This document shows, one piece after another, positions 1 to 5,797 of a stretch of 6,398 nucleotides of DNA (the stretch's first letter is position 1; each line of letters begins with the position of its first letter). Both the position numbers and the translations under genes were made by a program. The notes below the pieces were generated by a model. The model had not been told where the DNA came from. It saw nothing but the letters and a program-made list of their open reading frames with translations, and ran no database searches. The stretch comes from an uncultured Eubacteriaceae bacterium (lineage in GTDB: Bacteria > Bacillota > Clostridia > Eubacteriales > Eubacteriaceae): the NCBI GenBank assembly GCA_947625175.1, contig CANQNI010000090.1, positions 1 through 6,398 on the forward strand, given 5' to 3'.

Positions 1-881
1 TTAACAAAAGAAATGCCATTTATTCCTTTTAAAATTTTCTGTGCTTCAATAAGCCCTGATTTTTTTCCGTAAGGTAAATCAATTTGGGTAGTATCTCCAG
101 TAACTATAATTTTAGATCCTTGTCCAAATCGGGTTAAAAACATTTTCATCTGTTCTGGAGTAGTATTTTGAGCTTCATCCAGGATAATATAAGCATTTTC
201 TAATGTTCTACCCCTCATATAAGCTAAAGGAGCTACTTCTATTAAACCTTTTTCCATATTTCTTTTAAAAGAATCGCCACCTAATATGTCAAATAGAGCA
301 TCATAAAGAGGACGTAGATAAGGATCAACTTTTTCCTGAAGATCACCAGGAAGAAAACCTAAATGCTCCCCAGCTTCTATTGCTGGTCTGGTTAAAATTA
401 ATCTTTCTACTTCTTCATTTTTAAATGCTGTTATAGCTTTAGCCATAGCCAGATATGTTTTACCGGTTCCAGCAGGCCCCACACCGAAGATTATATCGTT
501 TTGATCAATAGCATCTACATATTTCTTTTGACCAAAAGTTTTAGGTCTAATTGGTCTACCTTTTGTTGTATAACAGATAATTTGTTCATAAAGATTAGAG
601 AAATGTTCTTTATTCTTTTCACCTTTTACAGATAATAAATACTCAGTTGTATCTTTATTAAATGGAACACCTTTAATTGCATTACTTTCTAATTCTTTTA
701 TTACTTCAAGAGCTTCTTGGACATTTTTATCTTCACCAACAATCCGAATCAAATCATTACGACAAAAAATTTCTACGTTTAAATTATCTTCAATACTTTT
801 AATATTTTCATCATACTTTCCTAATATGTTAGAAAGTACATCTATATTATTAATTTTATATTCTTGTGAAACTGGTAACAA
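1..881 (-). CDS. phoH: PhoH-like P-loop ATPase, 3' end cut by window edge
   Basis: Cytoplasmic PhoH-family NTPase, thought to act in RNA metabolism; in Bacillota it usually precedes ybeY and era. I translated 293 codons, and the frame runs off the left edge with two bases over. The family is normally about 315-325 residues, so roughly 25-30 are missing. Residues ~30-66 look like the KH-type RNA-binding N-terminus. Then come a KGRPIRPKT linker (107-115), Walker A GPAGTGKT (135-142), the EAGEHLGFLPGD segment (169-180), Walker B ILDEAQN (233-239) and the sensor TGDTTQIDLP (261-270). The start is TTG at 881-879: no ATG or GTG exists between it and the in-frame stop at 918-920, and an AGAAGGA ribosome site sits six bases upstream. 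It lies 62 bases behind the CDF gene with no terminator between, so co-transcription is likely. Family assignment is certain; the exact start is fairly sure. Confidence 0.95.
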   Translation of the reverse strand, partial: MLPVSQEYKINNIDVLSNILGKYDENIKSIEDNLNVEIFCRNDLIRIVGEDKNVQEALEVIKELESNAIKGVPFNKDTTEYLLSVKGEKNKEHFSNLYEQIICYTTKGRPIRPKTFGQKKYVDAIDQNDIIFGVGPAGTGKTYLAMAKAITAFKNEEVERLILTRPAIEAGEHLGFLPGDLQEKVDPYLRPLYDALFDILGGDSFKRNMEKGLIEVAPLAYMRGRTLENAYIILDEAQNTTPEQMKMFLTRFGQGSKIIVTGDTTQIDLPYGKKSGLIEAQKILKGINGISFV

Positions 882-887
882 TAAAAT

Positions 888-894
888 TCCTTCT
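888..894 (-). promoter_or_regulatory. Ribosome binding site fixing the TTG start of phoH
   Basis: On the minus strand this reads AGAAGGA, followed by a six-base spacer and TTG. It decides the phoH start because no ATG or GTG is available upstream in frame. It begins two bases after the foot of the 897-936 hairpin. Confidence 0.75.
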
Positions 895-896
895 AG

Positions 897-936
897 CTGG
901 AAATTTGAAATTGAGTTTTAAATTTTAAATTTCCAG
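897..936 (-). repeat. Inverted repeat/hairpin just upstream of phoH
   Basis: The arms 897-912 and 921-936 pair over 16 positions with one mismatch (907/926) around an eight-base loop. The stem foot is CTGG/CCAG and the rest is A/T. In the transcript it starts 7 bases after the CDF stop codon and ends two bases before the phoH ribosome site. No T-tract follows, so it is not a normal terminator of the CDF transcript. It could be a stabilising or processing hairpin, or could modulate phoH translation; the function is inferred only. Confidence 0.6.
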
Positions 937-943
937 TTCTTGT

Positions 944-2191
944 TTAATCTAATTGACAAGATACTGGAGAATCCTTAGGTTGATTTTCCAGGTAGTTAAC
1001 ATTGTATTCAGTTAAAATATTGGCATCTGGAATATACTTTCGAACTAGATTTTGAATTTTATCATCTAATTCTTCATTATTGAGCTTATCATAATCAACT
1101 AAAACATGTAAATCTACTTCATTATTGTCTTTATTCCAGTTAAAACCATGGACATTCTTTATTTCTTCTAAATCATTTAATTCTTTTTGCAATTCCTGAT
1201 AAATTGGAAAAATTTGATCATTACAATAATTAACAGTAAGAAGACCAATAGTTAAATCGATCCCTAATTTTCGATATACTTCCGTTTTAGCTTTTCTGAA
1301 ACCTAAATAAATTTCTTCTGCGATAGTATCAGCCGGAACTTCAGCATTTACTGTTCCTCTTAAAATTCCAGTTCCATTGTCATTAACTCTTAAATCATAA
1401 ACTCCAATTATTGGTGGATATTTCATGAGAATATTTGTAATTGAATTGCCTACTGAAGCCTTAATCGGTTTACCAATTATTGAAGAAATTCCATTTTTGA
1501 ATCCTATAATTCCAGTTAATAGCATTAAGGATGCTATAACTAATCCTACCCAACCATCAATGTCGATATGAAATTCTCGGTAAACTATAGTTGCAAAAAT
1601 TACTAAAACTGTTGAAAATGTTGATAAAAGAGCATTTCTACTAGCTGTAATAAGACCTGCTGAATTATACTCTTTTCCTACTTTTTTATCATCAAAATAT
1701 AAAAACAATTTACCTAAGATAGTTACTCCAATAATAATTAATTGAATTGTTGTAACTGAAGAAGGCTGTGGCGCTAATATTCTTTTAAATGAAGTTTCAA
1801 AATAATGCCAACCAGCTATTATAACTAAAATACTCCCAATAATAGCAGTTAGAAACTCAATTCTACCATAACCATTTGGATGTTCTTTATTTGGTTTTTT
1901 ATGGGCTATATAAATCCCAACTGTTGAAATAATATAAGAATAACTTTCGGTTAAAGAACTCATCGCATCTGATTCTATAGCTAAGGAATTCGACATTACC
2001 CCAATAAAGTATTTAATTATAGCTGATAAAACACAAACACAAATTCCAATGATAGTGGCTTTTAAAATATTTTTCTTTCTGTTCTGTCTTTTAAGGTATC
2101 TTTCGTGAGGACTTAATTCCTGATAATCGTTATCTTTTGAAATAACTTGGTCTATCAGATAACCATTCCTATTTACTGTCTGGGTATTCAT
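944..2191 (-). CDS. Cation diffusion facilitator-fold membrane protein with atypical metal-site residues
   Basis: Membrane protein of 415 residues resembling CDF (zinc/manganese/iron efflux) transporters of Bacillota. Visible are about six membrane segments (roughly 43-65, 68-96, 112-131, 147-166, 179-205, 211-232), the family segments SNSLAIESDA (67-76), KEHPNGYGRIEFL (102-114) and IDGWVG (211-216), a ferredoxin-like cytoplasmic domain (about 245-322) with DLRV and AEVPAD, and a second C-terminal domain of about 90 residues, as in longer family members. The oddity is in the ligands: the membrane H/N/DxxxD pairs read S78xxxE82 and N186xxxS190, the usual GHGR is GYGR (Y108), and the cytoplasmic histidine positions hold Y265, N270, N282 and G316. 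Metal transport therefore cannot be assumed. The ATG at 2191 has AAGG six bases upstream. It precedes phoH, probably on one transcript. The fold is sure; the substrate is unknown. Confidence 0.88.
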   Translation of the reverse strand: MNTQTVNRNGYLIDQVISKDNDYQELSPHERYLKRQNRKKNILKATIIGICVCVLSAIIKYFIGVMSNSLAIESDAMSSLTESYSYIISTVGIYIAHKKPNKEHPNGYGRIEFLTAIIGSILVIIAGWHYFETSFKRILAPQPSSVTTIQLIIIGVTILGKLFLYFDDKKVGKEYNSAGLITASRNALLSTFSTVLVIFATIVYREFHIDIDGWVGLVIASLMLLTGIIGFKNGISSIIGKPIKASVGNSITNILMKYPPIIGVYDLRVNDNGTGILRGTVNAEVPADTIAEEIYLGFRKAKTEVYRKLGIDLTIGLLTVNYCNDQIFPIYQELQKELNDLEEIKNVHGFNWNKDNNEVDLHVLVDYDKLNNEELDDKIQNLVRKYIPDANILTEYNVNYLENQPKDSPVSCQLD

Positions 2192-2221
2192 TTTAAACCT
2201 TCGTAAGTTAAACTTAATAAA

Positions 2222-2250
2222 TTTATACCCAACTAAATAAGTATCTTTAA
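2222..2250 (-). promoter_or_regulatory. Possible sigma-A-type promoter for the CDF-phoH transcript
   Basis: On the minus strand TATAAA (2222-2227) is preceded by a 17-base spacer and TTAAAG (2245-2250). It lies between the lipoprotein terminator and the CDF start, where a promoter is needed. The -10 is good but the -35 matches only about three of six positions, and AT-rich DNA gives such hits by chance. Confidence 0.3.
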
Positions 2251-2260
2251 TGATAAATAT

Positions 2261-2296
2261 AATAAAAAGAACCTAAAACATATGTTTTAGGTTCTT
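2261..2296 (-). terminator. Intrinsic terminator of the lipoprotein gene
   Basis: Positions 2267-2296 are a perfect 30-base palindrome (arm AAGAACCTAAAAC, tip ATAT). On the minus strand it is followed by TTTTTATT. It begins four bases after the lipoprotein stop codon. There is no T-tract on the plus-strand side, so it works in one direction and separates this gene from the CDF gene. Confidence 0.9.
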
Positions 2297-2300
2297 CAAT

Positions 2301-2783
2301 TTACGAATTTGATCCCTCACTGTCCGCTCTAATCAAGGTTAAACTATCATTTGTTCCAAGACCTTCACCAGTAAAAATCATCTTATCATTATTTTCAAAA
2401 ACAACGGTTACTTTACCTGGATCATTACCTTCAAGAGTTAAAGAATCGCCATCTAAAGTATATTTTCCACCTGAGTCATTAGTTATATCTTGAGTTGATC
2501 CATCATTTTTAGTTTCTGTTGAAAGACTTTGAATAGTGTAGGTACCGTCATCTTTAAATTCATAAGTATAGATTACAGTTACTGATTTAACATCAGTTCC
2601 GGTTGTAGCATCGTCTGAACCAGCGTTAACTGATTCGCTTTCCCAAGATCCAATAATTGTTTTATTTGGATCTTCTTCAGCAGTTGAACTTGAACTATCA
2701 GTCGTAGAACTGGAGCTTGAACATCCAAAAAGAACTAAACAACCTAATAATATGGTTATTAATAATACTGATAATTTCTTCAT
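2301..2783 (-). CDS. Small secreted lipoprotein with lipocalin-like domain
   Basis: A 160-residue predicted lipoprotein anchored on the outer face of the cytoplasmic membrane; specific function unknown. Residues 1-20 form a signal peptide (MKK, then a hydrophobic stretch) ending in lipobox L18-F19-G20-C21, with Phe slightly unusual at -2. A Ser/Thr-rich acidic linker follows (22-39). The rest, from IIGSWESES (43-51) through the FKDDGTYTI, GKYTLDGDSLTL and KMIFTG strands, has the repeating 'G-x-W ... DDGTY ... GxYxLDGDxLTL' pattern of small lipocalin-like beta-barrel domains common in Bacillota lipoproteins. That group has no single known role; ligand binding or envelope stress functions are guesses. 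The ATG is supported by AGGAG five bases upstream. Terminators stand on both sides, so it should be transcribed alone from a promoter in 2784-2868, where I could not identify convincing boxes. Confidence 0.85.
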   Translation of the reverse strand: MKKLSVLLITILLGCLVLFGCSSSSSTTDSSSSTAEEDPNKTIIGSWESESVNAGSDDATTGTDVKSVTVIYTYEFKDDGTYTIQSLSTETKNDGSTQDITNDSGGKYTLDGDSLTLEGNDPGKVTVVFENNDKMIFTGEGLGTNDSLTLIRADSEGSNS

Positions 2784-2868
2784 TATTACTCCTATAAGAT
2801 TTATATTGTTAATTCTTTTTTACCCATAATCAAAATAATCATTAAACTTAATTGAAATAATTTATAAT

Positions 2869-2892
2869 AAAAAATCCGAGGTCTCCCTCGGA
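2869..2892 (-). terminator. Intrinsic terminator of the mutS2-cyclophilin operon
   Basis: On the minus strand TCCGAGG and CCTCGGA form a seven-base-pair, GC-rich stem around a GAGA tetraloop, followed by six Ts. It lies six bases past the cyclophilin stop codon. It is the strongest terminator in the window. Confidence 0.93.
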
Positions 2893-2898
2893 AAATTC

Positions 2899-3390
2899 TT
2901 ATTCTAACATATAAGCTTTTTCAATTCTTTGATCTTCTAATGGTTTATCCATTCTATTTCTAGGTGCATTAACTATTTTATCAATTTCATCCATACCAGA
3001 AATAACTTTTCCAAAAGCCGCATAATCACCATCTAAATGAGGTGCATCATCAGTCATGATAAAGAACTGAGAACCAGCAGAGTTAGGATCCATAGCTCTG
3101 GCCATAGAAATAACTCCTCTTTCATGTTTTAAATCATTTTTAAAGCCATTATTAGAGAATTCACCTTTTATTGTATATCCAGGGCCACCCGTACCAGTTC
3201 CATTTGGATCACCACCTTGAACCATAAAACCTGGTATTACTCTATGAAAAATTAAACCATCATAAAATCCATCTTTTACTAACTTTTCAAAATTCTTTAC
3301 CGTTTCTGGTGCAATTTCTGGATATAATTCAATTTCAACCTTTTTTCCATTATTAACTTCTAAAATAACAGTATCTTTTTTTTCACTCAT
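2899..3390 (-). CDS. Cyclophilin-type peptidyl-prolyl cis-trans isomerase
   Basis: Cytoplasmic cyclophilin of 163 residues catalysing cis-trans isomerisation of X-Pro bonds during protein folding. It has no signal peptide. Active-site elements visible are FHRVIPGFMVQGGD (48-61), containing the catalytic Arg50 with Phe55, Met56 and Gln58, then GSQFFI (106-111) and HLDGDYAAFG (118-127). His118 stands where human cyclophilin A has Trp121, as in many bacterial, cyclosporin-insensitive members. A GTGTGGPGYTIKGEF stretch (64-78) is typical of clostridial homologues. I chose ATG at 3390, not the in-frame TTG at 3411, because AGGAGG at 3397-3402 sits six bases before this ATG and would otherwise be inside the coding sequence. 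The gene begins 10 bases after the mutS2 stop, so translation is probably coupled. It resembles ppiB-type enzymes, but I do not assign a symbol firmly. Confidence 0.96.
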   Translation of the reverse strand: MSEKKDTVILEVNNGKKVEIELYPEIAPETVKNFEKLVKDGFYDGLIFHRVIPGFMVQGGDPNGTGTGGPGYTIKGEFSNNGFKNDLKHERGVISMARAMDPNSAGSQFFIMTDDAPHLDGDYAAFGKVISGMDEIDKIVNAPRNRMDKPLEDQRIEKAYMLE

Positions 3391-3396
3391 TTCAAT

Positions 3397-3402
3397 CCTC
3401 CT
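3397..3402 (-). promoter_or_regulatory. AGGAGG ribosome binding site overlapping the mutS2 stop
   Basis: The minus strand reads TAGGAGG, in which TAG is the mutS2 stop and AGGAGG is a perfect Shine-Dalgarno six bases before the cyclophilin ATG. This places the start at 3390 and suggests that ribosomes ending on mutS2 re-initiate on the next gene. Confidence 0.9.
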
Positions 3403-5761
3403 AGATTTCAATTATAGTGGCTCCTCCGCCACCTTCACCCGGACCACCTAAACGATATGATTTTACGTATTTAGACTTTCTTAGGTAATTATGAACTAGA
3501 TTTCTAATTTTTCCTGTTCCAAATCCATGTATTACTTCAAGTTGGTCTACTCCGGAGACTAAAGCATCATTAATAAAATTATCTAATAGTAATTCAGCTT
3601 CATTAACTGTTTTACCCCTTAAGTCTAGTCTTTTATCCATTTTTTGAGGATTTGTTTTATTTTTAAAATGATTTAAAGTTTTTGATTTTTTAGGTTTTAA
3701 TATAGTTAATTCATTTGGTTTAAATTTCATTCGAATGGAACCAGAAGAAATTTCTATTCTTTTTTCTTTTCTTAAAATATCTGAAACTATAGCTTCCTGA
3801 TCTAAGCTTTTAATTAAAACCCGATCTCCCTTATGAAAATCTTCAAATTTAGCATTTTTTTCTTTAACTTCATTTCTTTTAATTCCTAAACTATCGATAT
3901 TTTCATTTAAATTTTTTATTCCTAAACGTAGAGATTCCAGATACTTATTATCTACTTGAGTTGTAGCTTTAGATTGAATATTTTGAATCTCCCGATAGAT
4001 AAAATCAGTTTCCCGTTTTGTTGAATTAACTAATTTTTTTGCATCTGCTTTTGCTTTTTCTATAATTCGGTCTCGCTGTTTCTCTGTTTTTTCCAATTCT
4101 TTTTTTTGTTTGTTAAAGAGTTTTTGGGCTTCTAATTTTATTTCCTTAGCTCTTCTTAATTCTTCTTGTGCGTTAAATCTATCTTCTTGAGCTTTATCAA
4201 GAGATTCATTTAGTTTTAACTGATCAAAACTCATTCTATTTTTTGAGTTTTCAATAATTTTTTCAGAGAGTCCTAATCTTTTAGCAATTTCAAATGCATT
4301 GGATCTCCCAGGAACGCCTATGATTAATCTGTAAGTTGGTCTTAAGGAATTAACATCAAATTCAACTGAAGCATTTTCAACATTTTCTTCAATTAAAGCG
4401 TATTCTTTTATTTCGGGGTAATGAGTAGTAGCAATAGTTAGGTTATTACTATCTTTTAAAGAATCTAATATAGAAACAGCTAGGGCTGCACCTTCTACCG
4501 GGTCGGTTCCTGCGCCTAATTCATCTAATAAAATAAGCGATTCGTTATTATTATTTTTTAGAATATCAACGATATTTGTAAGATGAGATGAAAAAGTTGA
4601 GAGATTTTGTTCTATACTCTGTTCATCCCCAATATCTGCATAAACGTCCTGAAATATCTTTAATTTTGAACCACTTTTAACTGGAATAAAAAGCCCAGCC
4701 TGATTCATTAAAGTTAGTAATCCAATCGTTTTTAAACTAACAGTTTTACCTCCCGTATTAGGGCCTGTAATGACAAGTATCTTTGTTTCAGGATTAATAG
4801 TAATATCTGAAGTAACCACTTTAGATCGATCAATTAAAGGATGTCTTGCCTTCTTTAAATCGATTTCATTATTTGTTAGTTCTATCTGCTGAGATTCAGT
4901 ATCTAAGGCAAAATTAGCTTTAGCAAATAAAAAATCTAAATCTAATAAATTTTGATAATTTAAAGTTAATTCTCCATAATAATTTTTTATTTCTCCAGTT
5001 AGTTTCTTTAAAATGTGATGAATTTCCTTTTGTTCTTCAATTTCTAATTCATTGAGTTCATTATTTAATTCAAGAACGCTTAATGGTTCAATAAACAAAG
5101 TAGAACCTGTAGAAGAACGATCCATAATAGTTCCTGGAATTTGATTCTTATAACCACTTTTAACAGGAATAACATACCTTCCGTTTCTAATCGTGACTAA
5201 TCTATCTTGAAGATATTTTTCATTGTTTGGATTATTAACAATTTTATCTAACGTTGAATCAATTCTTCTATTCTTAATATCTTTTTCGCGCCGAATTTGA
5301 GCTAGTTTACTTGAAGCATTATCAAAAATTTCACTATCTGATTTAATCTTTTTTTCAATATTTCTAATTAAGAAATCAAGATTAGTGAAAGATTCATAAT
5401 AACGGTATAAGTAATTTAAATTACTTAGTTTTTCAGATTCTTTAAAATAATGAATTAAATTTAAAATTACTCTTAAAAAACTTACAATATCGAGTAATTC
5501 ATTAGGAGACAAAACAGAATCAATTTTAGCTCTATTTAATAAATCTGGAATATACTCAACTTGAGAAACAGGTGCTTTTCCTAATTCAAGACTTAATTGA
5601 ACTGCTTGATCAAGTTCCTCATGCAAATATTCAATATCGTCCCGTTTTGTATATGGTTTTAATGATAGTATTCTTTCCTTTGTTTGAGGATTACTGCTGT
5701 ATTCACTTAAATTGTTTAATATCTTGTTAAATTCTAATATTTCTAAAGTACGTTGATTCAT
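3401..5761 (-). CDS. mutS2: MutS2: ATPase with Smr domain (ribosome rescue / anti-recombination)
   Basis: Full-length MutS2 of 786 residues, almost the length of the B. subtilis protein. Known roles of the family are splitting collided ribosomes and suppressing recombination; it is not a mismatch repair MutS. In order: N-terminal core and clamp (about 1-300), ATPase with Walker A GPNTGGKT (333-340), Walker B LILLDELGAGTDP (409-421) and the THY switch (446-448), a long charged coiled coil (about 500-640), a KOW-like segment (FHKGDRVLI, 642-650) and the Smr domain (about 708-786) with LDLRGKTV (712-719), HGFGTGKIR (745-753) and a Gly-rich tail. All key residues are present. The ATG at 5761 gives the usual family N-terminus (MNQRTLEILEFNKI). 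It lacks a ribosome site and follows an intrinsic terminator by three bases; an in-frame GTG at 5779 lies inside that hairpin and is less likely. First gene of an operon with the cyclophilin. Confidence 0.96.
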   Translation of the reverse strand: MNQRTLEILEFNKILNNLSEYSSNPQTKERILSLKPYTKRDDIEYLHEELDQAVQLSLELGKAPVSQVEYIPDLLNRAKIDSVLSPNELLDIVSFLRVILNLIHYFKESEKLSNLNYLYRYYESFTNLDFLIRNIEKKIKSDSEIFDNASSKLAQIRREKDIKNRRIDSTLDKIVNNPNNEKYLQDRLVTIRNGRYVIPVKSGYKNQIPGTIMDRSSTGSTLFIEPLSVLELNNELNELEIEEQKEIHHILKKLTGEIKNYYGELTLNYQNLLDLDFLFAKANFALDTESQQIELTNNEIDLKKARHPLIDRSKVVTSDITINPETKILVITGPNTGGKTVSLKTIGLLTLMNQAGLFIPVKSGSKLKIFQDVYADIGDEQSIEQNLSTFSSHLTNIVDILKNNNNESLILLDELGAGTDPVEGAALAVSILDSLKDSNNLTIATTHYPEIKEYALIEENVENASVEFDVNSLRPTYRLIIGVPGRSNAFEIAKRLGLSEKIIENSKNRMSFDQLKLNESLDKAQEDRFNAQEELRRAKEIKLEAQKLFNKQKKELEKTEKQRDRIIEKAKADAKKLVNSTKRETDFIYREIQNIQSKATTQVDNKYLESLRLGIKNLNENIDSLGIKRNEVKEKNAKFEDFHKGDRVLIKSLDQEAIVSDILRKEKRIEISSGSIRMKFKPNELTILKPKKSKTLNHFKNKTNPQKMDKRLDLRGKTVNEAELLLDNFINDALVSGVDQLEVIHGFGTGKIRNLVHNYLRKSKYVKSYRLGGPGEGGGGATIIEI

Positions 5762-5764
5762 AGT

Positions 5765-5793
5765 AAAAAAAAGATTCACTAAAACAGTGAATC
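5765..5793 (-). terminator. Intrinsic terminator behind the carboxypeptidase, abutting mutS2
   Basis: On the minus strand GATTCACT and AGTGAATC form an eight-base-pair stem around a GTTTT loop, followed by eight Ts. It starts four bases past the carboxypeptidase stop, and its T-tract ends three bases before the mutS2 ATG. It is perfectly formed but only moderately GC-rich, so some read-through is plausible. Confidence 0.85.
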
Positions 5794-5797
5794 TATG

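Noticed and set aside
1..3. Apparent TAA stop for phoH at the very edge
   Set aside because: The phoH frame uses 3-5 as its last full codon, leaving bases 1-2; the TAA is out of frame, and the protein is shorter than the family.
2267..2296. 30-bp perfect palindrome as a regulator operator for the CDF gene
   Set aside because: Its position four bases after the lipoprotein stop and the following T-tract fit an intrinsic terminator better, although a dual role is not excluded.
2784..2868. Promoter for the lipoprotein gene
   Set aside because: A promoter is expected, but the TATAAA and TTGATT words have unsuitable spacing (22 bases) and the -10 would sit almost on the ribosome site; no call made.
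3391..3411. Upstream TTG start adding seven residues to the cyclophilin
   Set aside because: The extension would translate the AGGAGG ribosome site itself and overlap the mutS2 stop; the ATG at 3390 has ideal spacing.
5762..5779. GTG start adding six residues to MutS2
   Set aside because: It lies in the terminator stem, encodes the T-tract as Leu-Phe-Phe, has no ribosome site and departs from the usual MutS2 N-terminus.
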